Below are positions 25,304 through 33,186 of a stretch of 55,734 bases of DNA, in pieces. The first letter of the stretch is position 1, and each line of letters opens with the position of its first letter. The stretch is from Candidatus Cacconaster caballi. Lineage in GTDB: Bacteria > Bacteroidota > Bacteroidia > Bacteroidales > UBA932. The translations under genes and the position numbers were made by a program. Location: assembly GCA_018065695.1 (NCBI GenBank), contig JAGHST010000043.1:1-55734 (forward strand), read 5' to 3'. The notes below the pieces were generated by a model. It was not told the origin of the DNA. It did not search any database and saw nothing but the letters and a program-made list of their open reading frames with translations.

Positions 25304-27382
25304 ATGAAAACAGATGTCAGACAACACGATATTACCGATTGCGCTGCAGCCTGCATGACTTCCGTATCCAGGCATTACGGCCGTAACATTCCCCTGGCTG
25401 TATTTCGGGAAGCTTCCGGAACGTCCGTCTCGGGTACGACCGTAAAAGGCATAGTCGATGCCTGCCGCTCGACAGGATTCAAGGCCCGCGGCTACAAGTC
25501 GGAACAGAAGGATATGGAAGCGCTGCGCCACCTCGGACTGCCGCTTATTCTGCATACCGTCAACCGCCACGAGGACTTGCATTTCGTAGTTCTCTATCGG
25601 ATGGGCAGAAAGAGGGCGACAGTTATGGATCCGGCAAGGGGCGCACACCTGAGTATTAAATTGGAAGAGTTGCAGAGAGAGTGGACAGGATTTCTCGTCA
25701 CGATGGAGCCCGACAACGCTATATCTCCACAATACCGCAATAATGAAAAAACAAACCGAAGCCGGCGCGGGGCTCTGTCCGGATTCGCCGGGTATCTTTC
25801 CCTGAAGGATTACGCCCTGATGTTTCTGAGTTCAGCTGCCTACGTCGTGACAGGCCTTTGTACCGCTCTCTTCCTGCAACATATCATAGATGACGTCATC
25901 CCCGGGAAAGACCGCGGGGAACTCCTCAAGGTAGGCGGAATGATGGTTTCCATCATGATATGCACCATCATTCTGGGTTACAACCGGATTCTGTACTCCC
26001 TCAGGGCCGGCGTCAAACTTGACGCACGACTGGTTCTGGGATATCTGAACCACCTTTTCAGACTGCCGGTCGGGTTCTTCTCGCGTAGAGGCGCCGGCGA
26101 ACTCAACTCCAGAGTCGGAGACGTAGCCCGTATCAGGGTATTTCTCACCGACGCAGCAGTCAACATCGTGACAAGTCTGCTGATTCTCATTATCTCCTTC
26201 GCCCTTATGTTCTTCAACCATTGGAGACTCTCGCTGCTAATGCTGACTTTCGTTCCCGTTTATCTGTGTCTCTATACGGTTGCCGGAAAAGTAAACAGAA
26301 AGGTCAACAGGGAGATAATCGAGACATCGGCGGCTTTTGAGGAGAAAACCGTCGAGAGCATTTCTTCCGTCAGCATCATAAAACATTTCGGGGGTGAGGA
26401 ACGCTTCTACAGGACTCTTGAAAGCAGTTTCTGCGATCTTGCCCTCAAATACCTCAAAGGGGGAAAATGGATGGGGGCCTTCGCCTCGGCAAGCGACGCC
26501 ATTTCAAAACTGATTACCATAGTGCTGCTTACGGTCGGGGCATTGTTCATCTTCGGGGGAACGTTGACGATAGGTGAGCTGGTTTCCTTCTATGCTTTGA
26601 CAGGGTTCTTTTCGGCGCCATTGGGCAATCTTGTCAAAATCAGCGAGGATCTCTCGCAGGCAAGAATTTCTGCCGAACGCATCTGCGACATTACCGACAT
26701 AGAGGCCGAAGGTTCCGCCCCTGCTGTCCTGCCGATAGAAACAGGACAGGACATCATCTTCGACAACGTAAGTTTCTCCTATCCGGGATGTCCTGAATTG
26801 CTGAAGAATTTCAACATGGTTCTGGAAAGTGGCCGGATTACCGCAATCCAGGGAGAAAGTGGATGCGGAAAAAGTTCTCTGGCGGCTCTTCTGATGAGAG
26901 ATTTCGAAGTGACCGGAGGCCGCATCACAATCGGAGGCATCGACATACGGCTGACCGGTCTTGACGAATGGAGAAAATTCATATCAATCATTCCGCAGGA
27001 TCCGGAACTTCTGAGCGGAACCATTCTGGAAAACGTCACCTGCTTCGAAAAGAACCCCGACATAAGGAAAGCTGTCGGAATAATGGACGAGCTGGGCTTG
27101 AAAAAGTTCGCCAGAGAACTGCCTATGGGCATCCTTACAAGGGTCGGACCGCGCGGATGCACTTTGTCCGGAGGCCAGAGACAAAGACTCGCCTTCGCCC
27201 GCGCACTGTACCGGGATCCGCAGGTGATAATTCTCGACGAAGCCACATCTTCACTGGACGAAGTGTCCCAATCATATGTACTGAAAAAAGTGGAAGCTCT
27301 CCGCAACGAGGGTCGGACCATAATGATGATAACGCACAAAAATGACAATGTCAAAATTGCAGACCGTACCGTGAAACTATAA
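25304..27382 (+). CDS. Peptidase-containing ABC transporter (C39 peptidase, PCAT)
   Basis: A 692-residue bacteriocin processing-and-export ABC protein. The N-terminal C39 domain has Gln7, Cys13 (in DITDCAAACM), His93 (DLHFVV) and Asp109 (VMDPARG), i.e. a complete papain-like triad. A six-helix transmembrane domain spans about 160-440. The ATPase has Walker A GESGCGKSS (near 517), Q-loop PQDPELLSG, signature LSGGQRQ, Walker B VIILDEAT and H-loop THK. The family cuts the leader after Gly-Gly and exports the mature peptide with ATP. Two Gly-Gly peptides follow 50 bases downstream. A six-codon ORF (25287-25307) overlaps its ATG and could couple translation. Confidence 0.93.
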   Translation: MKTDVRQHDITDCAAACMTSVSRHYGRNIPLAVFREASGTSVSGTTVKGIVDACRSTGFKARGYKSEQKDMEALRHLGLPLILHTVNRHEDLHFVVLYRMGRKRATVMDPARGAHLSIKLEELQREWTGFLVTMEPDNAISPQYRNNEKTNRSRRGALSGFAGYLSLKDYALMFLSSAAYVVTGLCTALFLQHIIDDVIPGKDRGELLKVGGMMVSIMICTIILGYNRILYSLRAGVKLDARLVLGYLNHLFRLPVGFFSRRGAGELNSRVGDVARIRVFLTDAAVNIVTSLLILIISFALMFFNHWRLSLLMLTFVPVYLCLYTVAGKVNRKVNREIIETSAAFEEKTVESISSVSIIKHFGGEERFYRTLESSFCDLALKYLKGGKWMGAFASASDAISKLITIVLLTVGALFIFGGTLTIGELVSFYALTGFFSAPLGNLVKISEDLSQARISAERICDITDIEAEGSAPAVLPIETGQDIIFDNVSFSYPGCPELLKNFNMVLESGRITAIQGESGCGKSSLAALLMRDFEVTGGRITIGGIDIRLTGLDEWRKFISIIPQDPELLSGTILENVTCFEKNPDIRKAVGIMDELGLKKFARELPMGILTRVGPRGCTLSGGQRQRLAFARALYRDPQVIILDEATSSLDEVSQSYVLKKVEALRNEGRTIMMITHKNDNVKIADRTVKL

Positions 27383-27432
27383 GAGCGCGCTTATACCGGG
27401 TTAAACGCGGTCACCCATACAAGTACCGCGAA

Positions 27433-27648
27433 ATGACAAACACCACAATTATGGAAGAAAAAATGATGAAAGAATGGGGTTTATGCGAGATGAATTCTTC
27501 CGAGCTCCTTCTCAGAGGCGGTGCCACAAAAACCGTCTTCGCAACTATTTTCGAAAAGATCAGGAATTTTTTCGATTTCCTTGGCGACTACATTCCGAGC
27601 CTCATCAACGGGCTCAAGGACGGTTTCTTTGGAAAAAGTTTCATTTAG
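27433..27648 (+). CDS. Double-glycine leader peptide 1 (class IIb-like bacteriocin precursor)
   Basis: A 71-residue precursor if started at 27433. The leader ends in SSELLLRGG (Gly29-Gly30), leaving a 41-residue core beginning ATKTVFATIF. The core has no Cys, is near-neutral with an amphipathic helix (about 34-50), and contains GxxxG at Gly60-Gly64 (GLKDG), the helix-packing motif that defines two-peptide class IIb bacteriocins. In-frame ATGs at 27463 and 27466 would give an ordinary 19-20-residue leader. The peptide is adjacent to a PCAT transporter and to a second peptide of the same type. Activity is inferred; a secreted signal peptide or toxin is the alternative. Confidence 0.75.
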   Translation: MTNTTIMEEKMMKEWGLCEMNSSELLLRGGATKTVFATIFEKIRNFFDFLGDYIPSLINGLKDGFFGKSFI

Positions 27649-27649
27649 C

Positions 27650-27655
27650 AGGAGG
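27650..27655 (+). promoter_or_regulatory. Shine-Dalgarno site of leader peptide 2
   Basis: AGGAGG lies eight bases before the ATG at 27664. A full Shine-Dalgarno is rare in Bacteroidetes, which mostly initiate without one; in this window most starts lack any purine-rich match, so this one suggests that peptide 2 is meant to be translated at high rate. Confidence 0.6.
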
Positions 27656-27663
27656 ACAGCCTT

Positions 27664-27852
27664 ATGAAAAACGAAAACATTTCAAGACTCACCCTTCTCA
27701 ACGCAGAAGAGTCGGCTCTGATTTTCGGAGGTGTTGACAAGAAGGCGCAGGACGCCCTTTACACAATCGGTTACGTTATCGGTCTTATCGTCAGATTTAT
27801 CGGAGCTCTGTTCTCATTCAACCACAACAAACAGGCGGAGACAGTATCCTGA
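27664..27852 (+). CDS. Double-glycine leader peptide 2 (class IIb-like bacteriocin precursor)
   Basis: A 62-residue precursor. The leader is a classic Gly-Gly type: LTLLNAEESALIFGG, with Leu at -12, Glu at -8 and Ile at -4 before Gly22-Gly23. The 39-residue core starts VDKKAQDALY and is a hydrophobic helix with GxxxG at Gly36-Gly40 (GYVIG) and a further Gly47, then a polar tail with basic residues; there is no Cys. Size, leader and GxxxG match the partner encoded 15 bases upstream, as expected if both act together in a target membrane. It resembles the lactobin/cerein 7B-like entries often seen in Bacteroidetes, but I cannot confirm membership. Confidence 0.8.
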   Translation: MKNENISRLTLLNAEESALIFGGVDKKAQDALYTIGYVIGLIVRFIGALFSFNHNKQAETVS

Positions 27853-27877
27853 GCAGAGTGCGGCAACTGACACTTTC

Positions 27878-27903
27878 AGCCTCCTCCCCGGAGGAGGCTT
27901 TTT
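27878..27903 (+). terminator. Intrinsic terminator between peptide genes and secretion genes
   Basis: An eight-pair GC-rich stem GCCTCCTC / GAGGAGGC with loop CCCG (27879-27898), extended by one A-T pair and followed by a five-T tract. It lies 26 bases after peptide 2 and 12 bases before the TolC-like gene. It should end most transcripts after the peptides and let a fraction reach the channel and adaptor genes. Confidence 0.85.
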
Positions 27904-27915
27904 CATTATTGAGTT

Positions 27916-29181
27916 ATGAATCTTATTGTATCATTACTGCTTATGGTAGTTCCGGCAGGGGAGGTTGCTGCCGGTATGGGCCTCGAAGAGTGCATCCGTA
28001 CCGGCTTTGCACGCAATACCGGCTACAGACAGAACGGCATAGAGGCGGAAAACCTCAAGAAAGAACTTTCGACTGCAACTCTGGCTATGATTCCGACAGT
28101 CACGGCGACTCTCGACAACGAATTGAAATGGCACAACGGCTTCCCGCCGTTTTCGGACCTTTCCACAGTCGGAGTTTCCGGGAGAATCACAGTATTCAAA
28201 GGACTTTCCCTGCAGAATGAAAGAGCGAGGGCGAAGACCGAATACAAACTTGCCCCGGTCTATCTCAAGGGGAAGAGGCAGGCTCTGGCTTCTTCGATAA
28301 TCGAAGCCTATATCCGCATTCTCCTTGACAAGGAAGCCCTGAACCTTGCGCAGTCCAACTGCTCGACATCGCTTCTCGAAAGGGATAAAACCCAACTTCT
28401 GGTAAAGGGAGGCGCTCAGCCTGCCAGCGCTCTGGCGCAGATGGAAGCGCAACTCGCCGGCGACAGAGCCTCGGTGACAGAAGCTGAATGCCGCATAAGG
28501 ACCGACAAGTTGGAACTATTGCAACTGCTTGATCTCCCTTACGATCCGGAATTTGAAATACTTCCTCTTGACGATGGCTCAGAAGCTCCGCCTTTGAGTC
28601 TGGAGAAAGAGGAGATAAAGTCAGCCGCGGCTTCCAACCCTGAAACCATATATTCTGAAGGCCTGATCAGAAGCAGCCGCTTCGCTCTGAGAGCGGCCAT
28701 TGGAGCCGCCACGCCGGAAATATTCCTGAGTGGCAACTACAGCGCGACAGTAGGGGCGAAATCAATGAGGAACGTCTCATATCTGGGCTTCGGCATATCC
28801 ATACCCATTCTTTCAAGCGGGCAAACCTATTCCAGAATCAAAAACGCCCGTCTGAACCTAAAAGCAGCTGAACTTCAAGCCTATACAGCCGCAAGAAAAG
28901 TAGAGGCGGAGATAGAGAGGCTGGTAGCCGAAGCTGAGAACAGTTACAGCAAGCTGCTCGCCTCCAGGACCAATGTCAGTTCGCTTGAAAGGCTGCTGGA
29001 AATAAACAGGGCAAAATATGAAAAGGGAGCAAGCTCCGTACTGGATTATACCATAGCCAAAAACAACCTTGTAAAAGCCGAAGCTGAACTTCTGGAGGCT
29101 AAATGGCAATACATTTTCCAAAGGAAGGTGCTCGAACTGTATCTCGATGGAAAACTTCTTGAATATGATGAAAAAAATTAA
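27916..29181 (+). CDS. TolC-family outer-membrane channel of the bacteriocin exporter
   Basis: A 421-residue outer-membrane efflux protein with a signal peptide (about 1-19) and the usual duplicated layout: two long coiled-coil halves (about 95-215 and 290-400), each with a short beta segment. The C-terminal coiled coil reads LLEINRAKYEKGASSVLDYT. In type I secretion it forms the outer-membrane exit duct for the ABC transporter and adaptor; the neighbouring genes supply both. It starts 12 bases after the terminator. Confidence 0.85.
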   Translation: MNLIVSLLLMVVPAGEVAAGMGLEECIRTGFARNTGYRQNGIEAENLKKELSTATLAMIPTVTATLDNELKWHNGFPPFSDLSTVGVSGRITVFKGLSLQNERARAKTEYKLAPVYLKGKRQALASSIIEAYIRILLDKEALNLAQSNCSTSLLERDKTQLLVKGGAQPASALAQMEAQLAGDRASVTEAECRIRTDKLELLQLLDLPYDPEFEILPLDDGSEAPPLSLEKEEIKSAAASNPETIYSEGLIRSSRFALRAAIGAATPEIFLSGNYSATVGAKSMRNVSYLGFGISIPILSSGQTYSRIKNARLNLKAAELQAYTAARKVEAEIERLVAEAENSYSKLLASRTNVSSLERLLEINRAKYEKGASSVLDYTIAKNNLVKAEAELLEAKWQYIFQRKVLELYLDGKLLEYDEKN

Positions 29182-30370
29182 AGAGCGGACCGCAAAACTG
29201 CTTGCGGAGTTCAAAGGCGGCAGAAAACTCAAATGGTACGGCTGCGCTGCCGCAACAGTGCTGATAATCATCCTCATTTCCTCAGGAGGAAACGAAGGAA
29301 TAGAGGTTGAGTGCGAAGAAGCCTGTTTCGGAACCATAGTGGAATCCATTCCGGCCAGCGGACGGATTCAGCCGGTAGTGGAGGTAAAAATCTCCCCGGA
29401 CGTATCGGGGGAAGTGGTTGAACTGTTCTGCAAGGAAGGAGACGAAGTTTTAAAGGGCGACACACTCCTTATGATAAGGCAGGACCTTTACCTGTCGCAG
29501 GTGGAGCAGGCCGAAGCTGCTCTGAATGCTCTGAAAGCCGAACATTTGCGTCAGGAAGCGGAAGAGCGGCAGGCTAAGCTCTCTTTCGAAAGAAGCATTT
29601 CACTCTTCGAGGCGGAGGCCATATCAGAATCGGAATTCGAAGCGGTGAAAGCCAAGTATGAAATTGCCAGAGAAAGCGTCAAGGCTGCCCAATACAGCAT
29701 TCTGAGCGGACGCGCCCAGTTGAAGGAGGCCCGTGAAAACCTCGGGAAGACCACCATCTTCGCACCTATGGACGGCATAGTTTCGCGGATGAATATAGAG
29801 AAGGGAGAAAGAGTGGTGGGCACCAGCCAGATGGCAGGTACTGAGATGTTGCGCATAGCGGACTTCAGCAAGATGGAACTTCTTGTGGATGTCAACGAAA
29901 ACGACATTGTACGAATCAGGCCTCAGGATAGCGCCCAAGTGGAAATCGACGCCTATCCACACCGTAAATTCACCGGTTTCGTCACCCAAATTGCAAATTC
30001 GGCAAAAAATATTGGCGCAACCTTCAATCAAGTTACTAACTTTGAGGTCCGGATTGAAATCGTCCCGGGAGACTTCCGTCTGCTGCCGGGAATGTCGGCC
30101 AACGCTTCTATTACCACCGGGAGCAGCGGCAAAGTGGTGACGGTGCCTCTGAAAAGCATATTCACTCTGGACAAGGCTGAATATGTCTGGATTGTGGAGG
30201 ATGGAAAATATGCGCGGAGAAGGCAAGTTACAAGCGGCATACAGGATTTCTCGAGAATAGAGATTCTCAGCGGTGTCAATCCCGGAGAGAAAGTGATAAC
30301 AGGACCGTTGGGAGCCATCACCAAAAGTCTGGCAGACGGACAGAGGATAAAAGAAACGGAAAAGCCATGA
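29165..30370 (+). CDS. HlyD/MacA-type membrane-fusion adaptor
   Basis: A 401-residue periplasmic adaptor: one N-terminal membrane span (about 23-41), a lipoyl half (IVESIPASGRIQPVVEVKI), a coiled-coil hairpin (about 110-185), the second lipoyl half (TIFAPMDGIVSRMNIEKGE) and a beta-barrel with ARRRQVTSGIQ near the end. It links the PCAT in the inner membrane with the TolC-like channel. It overlaps the channel gene by 17 bases. The start could be the ATG at 29165 or 29168; one at 29147 is also in frame. Domain order is closer to MacA than to HlyD of hemolysin systems. Confidence 0.85.
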   Translation: MMKKIKERTAKLLAEFKGGRKLKWYGCAAATVLIIILISSGGNEGIEVECEEACFGTIVESIPASGRIQPVVEVKISPDVSGEVVELFCKEGDEVLKGDTLLMIRQDLYLSQVEQAEAALNALKAEHLRQEAEERQAKLSFERSISLFEAEAISESEFEAVKAKYEIARESVKAAQYSILSGRAQLKEARENLGKTTIFAPMDGIVSRMNIEKGERVVGTSQMAGTEMLRIADFSKMELLVDVNENDIVRIRPQDSAQVEIDAYPHRKFTGFVTQIANSAKNIGATFNQVTNFEVRIEIVPGDFRLLPGMSANASITTGSSGKVVTVPLKSIFTLDKAEYVWIVEDGKYARRRQVTSGIQDFSRIEILSGVNPGEKVITGPLGAITKSLADGQRIKETEKP

Positions 30371-31053
30371 GAGAAAGAATAATTGCAATCGAGACCAGTA
30401 CTGAATGTTGCAGTGTAGCCCTTTGCGAGGGCGAAAAAGTAATCGCCTGCAGAGTCAACTCCTCCCCGAAAGTCCACGCGGCAATGACCGCCCCCTATGT
30501 GGAGGAAGTTCTTCGGGAGGGATGCTGCTCCGCACAAGATTTGGCGGCAGTGGCCGTGAGCAAGGGGCCCGGCTCCTACACAGGGCTGAGAGTCGGAGTA
30601 TCTACGGCAAAAGGTCTGTGCTTCGGTGCGGAAATACCTCTCATCGGAGTTGACACTCTACGGATACTCGCTCTGCAGGGCGTCAGGCACGAATGCCACC
30701 CGGCCAAAATAGTACCGTTTATCGATGCAAGAAGGATGGAAGTTTACTGCGCGGTATTCGACTCTGAAGGAAACAGGCTTTCCGACACGGAGGCCGTCAT
30801 TCTGGATGAAAACAGCTTTTCTGCTGAACTGTCTGAAGGCCCCGTGCTTTTCATCGGCACAGGCGTCGGTAAGTTCAAGGAAGTGTGCAAGAGTCCGAAC
30901 GCACATTACGAAACCTGCTTTCCGCTAGCATCATCGATGGCCCTGCCGGCCGATGAAGCCTTAAAGAACAAAGAGTTCGAAGACGTTGCGTACTTCGAAC
31001 CCTTCTATCTCAAGGAATTTGTTGCAGGAATCAGCAAAAAGAGCCTGCTATAG
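30367..31053 (+). CDS. tsaB: tRNA threonylcarbamoyladenosine synthesis protein TsaB
   Basis: A 228-residue ASKHA-fold protein; together with TsaD and TsaE it makes t6A37 in tRNA. The signature AIETSTECCSVAL (7-19), VSKGPGSYTGLRVGVSTAKGL (from about 63) and the late IDARRMEVYCAVF are characteristic. Its ATG overlaps the adaptor stop (ATGA), so a housekeeping gene is translationally coupled to the export locus. It ends seven bases from the convergent TlpA-like gene. Confidence 0.93.
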   Translation: MRERIIAIETSTECCSVALCEGEKVIACRVNSSPKVHAAMTAPYVEEVLREGCCSAQDLAAVAVSKGPGSYTGLRVGVSTAKGLCFGAEIPLIGVDTLRILALQGVRHECHPAKIVPFIDARRMEVYCAVFDSEGNRLSDTEAVILDENSFSAELSEGPVLFIGTGVGKFKEVCKSPNAHYETCFPLASSMALPADEALKNKEFEDVAYFEPFYLKEFVAGISKKSLL

Positions 31054-31059
31054 CCTCTA

Positions 31060-32196
31060 CTACAGATATTTCTTCACGATAGTCTCAAGCTTCTCCACGT
31101 CAAATACGTTGCGGGCCACCACTACACCCTGACGGTTGACCACAAGCATTTCCGGAATCGCCGATATATTGTAAAGGCTGACCGAAGGAGAGTCAACGCC
31201 CTTTCCGTCATTGACATTTATCCAAGGGAGGTTCTGGCTCTTGACCGTTGCTGCCCATGAAGGCTTGTCTATATCAAGGCCTATCTGATAAATTTCAAGT
31301 CCCTTGCCATGCAACCTGCCGTACATATCCTTCATTTCGGCGTTGAACATCTTGTGCTCAGTCTGGCCGGAAGCCCAGAAAGAGAGGATTATTACCTTCC
31401 CATCCAATGCCTTGACGGATTTCATGTTACCTTCTACGTCCGGCATCTCCACACTTGGGAAACTTATCTCTTCGACATCGCCGAAACGTGCAGTCATATC
31501 AAGTTGCTTCTGGCGTGCAGCCACTTCATCGCGAAGAGCCAGAACATATTCGCTCTGCGGATATACCGTCTCAAGAGAATCCTGAACGCGCTTGAAAAGG
31601 ATTGCGTCCGTTTCATCACCGAATACAGGGAAGTTGTCGTTCAACTTCTGGAAGAGAGCCACTGCAGAAGATATGGAATACGGATTGACGATGATATGGC
31701 GTGTCATATCCTTCTTGAAATCGACATAAAGTCTGCCCACCTGAGAATTGACTTCCTTTGCCTGTGCAGCCGTAGGATTTGCAGGCATTTTTTCAAGAAT
31801 GCGGTTCATACGGCTCTTGACGGTTTCGAACTTGTCGTTCACCTCCTTGACCAAGGCGGACTCATCGGAACCCTCAACGCTGAAAAGTCCGTGACTGTCC
31901 ACTTTCACGCTTACCTTGTCTCCGTCCAGAAGGACAAGTGATGCCACCGGATTCTCTCCCATATAGAGGTAGTAGAAGTACGGAGCATTGCCGGTCAGTT
32001 CGACTTTATATGTAAATGAGCCTTCCGAATCTGTCCTGATTGTATCCACCGGAGTGAGGCGGTTGAAGTTGAGTTTCTGAAGAACCACGGAAGAATCAGG
32101 CGCAGAAGCGATTGTTGCGTTGATTACAGCTTTCGGAGTGCTGGAGCAGGAAGCCAGCATCAGTGCTATTGCGGCGAAAAAGAGTGTTTTTTTCAT
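31060..32196 (-). CDS. TlpA-like thioredoxin-fold lipoprotein without CXXC
   Basis: A 378-residue lipoprotein: lipobox LMLASC with acylated Cys17, a DUF4369-type beta domain (about 25-120), a helical linker, and a C-terminal TlpA/AhpC thioredoxin fold. The active-site loop reads FWASGQTEHKMF (about 271-282) where thiol enzymes have WCxxC. The two cysteines are absent, so it cannot act as an oxidoreductase; the cis-proline loop (SAIPEML) and fold remain. It is the last gene after greA and the HIT gene. It may be a scaffold, chaperone or sensor in the periplasm. Confidence 0.85.
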   Translation of the reverse strand: MKKTLFFAAIALMLASCSSTPKAVINATIASAPDSSVVLQKLNFNRLTPVDTIRTDSEGSFTYKVELTGNAPYFYYLYMGENPVASLVLLDGDKVSVKVDSHGLFSVEGSDESALVKEVNDKFETVKSRMNRILEKMPANPTAAQAKEVNSQVGRLYVDFKKDMTRHIIVNPYSISSAVALFQKLNDNFPVFGDETDAILFKRVQDSLETVYPQSEYVLALRDEVAARQKQLDMTARFGDVEEISFPSVEMPDVEGNMKSVKALDGKVIILSFWASGQTEHKMFNAEMKDMYGRLHGKGLEIYQIGLDIDKPSWAATVKSQNLPWINVNDGKGVDSPSVSLYNISAIPEMLVVNRQGVVVARNVFDVEKLETIVKKYL

Positions 32197-32215
32197 AGTC
32201 GCTTATGATAGGTGC

Positions 32216-32611
32216 TTATTTGAATTCTTTGGAAATTGCCTTTGCAAGCTCTTCGAAGCGCTCCGGCTTGAGTTTCAGCTTCTCCTTGCGGAAATCCATA
32301 TCCCCTTCTGTCTGAAGCGGAATGAGATGGATATGGGTGTGCGGCACTTCCATCCCGAGTACCGCCACTCCAACTCTTTTGCAAGGAACAGCAGCCTTGA
32401 TGGCTTTCGCCACCCTTGCGGCGAATTTCCACAGTCCTTCGTATGTCTCGGAATCAAGATCGAAGATATAATCGACCTCTTTCTTGGGGATTACGAGGGT
32501 ATGGCCTTCCGCCACCGGATTGATGTCGAAGAATGCGTAATAGTTTTCGTCTTCCGCTATGCGGTATGATGGAATCTCGCCTGACGCTATGCGGGAAAAT
32601 ATTGATGCCAT
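32216..32611 (-). CDS. HIT family nucleotide-binding hydrolase (Hint-like)
   Basis: A 131-residue histidine-triad protein. The triad is His91-His93-His95 in VPHTHIHLIP, and CxxC-zinc residues of some family members are missing. The N-terminus SIFSRIASGEIPSYRI is typical. Family members hydrolyse purine nucleoside phosphoramidates or other nucleotidyl bonds. It follows greA by one base, an order common in Bacteroidetes. Confidence 0.92.
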   Translation of the reverse strand: MASIFSRIASGEIPSYRIAEDENYYAFFDINPVAEGHTLVIPKKEVDYIFDLDSETYEGLWKFAARVAKAIKAAVPCKRVGVAVLGMEVPHTHIHLIPLQTEGDMDFRKEKLKLKPERFEELAKAISKEFK

Positions 32612-32612
32612 A

Positions 32613-33083
32613 TTAAATGGAAATGTTGAGAATTTCGAATTTTACAAGACCTGAAGGAACCTGCACCTCAACGACATCACCCTTACGGTGCCCCATAAGT
32701 GCACGTCCGATAGGAGTGGTGGCTGCCAGTTTGCCCTCCTTGAAGTTTGCCTCGCTTTCGCCGACAAGAGTGTATTCCATTACTGCGCCATTGGCCAGAT
32801 TCTTCATCTTGACCTTGTTGAGCATCTGTATCTGTTCGGTATTGATCTTTGACTCGTCCACAACTTTAGCATTGGCGATAACATCCTGCAATTTATTGAT
32901 TTTAAGCTCCAAAAGGCCTTGAGCTTCTCTTGCGGCATCATACTCCGCATTTTCGGAAAGATCGCCCTTGTCACGGGCTTCGGCGATTGCCTTCGAAATA
33001 ACCGGACGTTCTGCAATGAGAGCCGCAAGGTCTTCGCGCAGCTTGTCGAGGCCCTCCTGAGTCATATAATGAATTTCTGACAT
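32613..33083 (-). CDS. greA: Transcription elongation factor GreA
   Basis: A 156-residue protein with the N-terminal coiled coil, including its tip ARDKGDLSENAEYDAAREAQ (about 41-60) that holds the acidic residues inserted into the RNA polymerase secondary channel, and a C-terminal FKBP-like domain ending in GLVKFEILNI. It stimulates cleavage of backtracked transcripts. It has its own promoter at 33156-33186 and a leader with a hairpin and T-tract. Confidence 0.96.
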   Translation of the reverse strand: MSEIHYMTQEGLDKLREDLAALIAERPVISKAIAEARDKGDLSENAEYDAAREAQGLLELKINKLQDVIANAKVVDESKINTEQIQMLNKVKMKNLANGAVMEYTLVGESEANFKEGKLAATTPIGRALMGHRKGDVVEVQVPSGLVKFEILNISI

Positions 33084-33084
33084 A

Positions 33085-33136
33085 TTGAAAAAAAATTAAA
33101 AAGAAAAGAATCCCGCCTTCAGAGGGACCCTTTCTT
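33085..33136 (-). terminator. Hairpin and T-tract in the greA leader
   Basis: On the minus strand, AAGAA and TCCC (complement of 33124-33136, with a four-base bulge) pair with GGGATTCTT (complement of 33106-33114), followed by a long T-rich tract up to the greA start. It lies between the ribF stop and greA but downstream of the greA promoter. It can end ribF transcripts and may also attenuate greA. Confidence 0.45.
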
Positions 33137-33155
33137 GTGTAAATATTTTATAGTA

Positions 33156-33186
33156 CAAATATAGACTTTTTTTGAATCATCGCAAA
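33156..33186 (-). promoter_or_regulatory. Promoter of greA-HIT-TlpA operon
   Basis: Minus-strand -7 box TATATTTG (complement of 33156-33163) with TTTG (complement of 33183-33186) 19 bases upstream, an exact consensus match. The -33 box lies inside the last codons of ribF. The leader to greA is about 70 bases. Confidence 0.75.

Noticed and set aside
25287-25307. Six-codon ORF overlapping the PCAT start considered as a gene
   Set aside because: Too short to support as a coding gene; kept only as a possible coupling element in the transporter entry.
27433-27852. The two small peptides considered as radical-SAM-modified or lanthipeptide precursors
   Set aside because: No radical SAM, LanM or other modification enzyme is nearby, and the cores contain no cysteine.
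31060-32196. TlpA-like protein considered as an active thiol-disulfide oxidoreductase
   Set aside because: Both active-site cysteines are missing.
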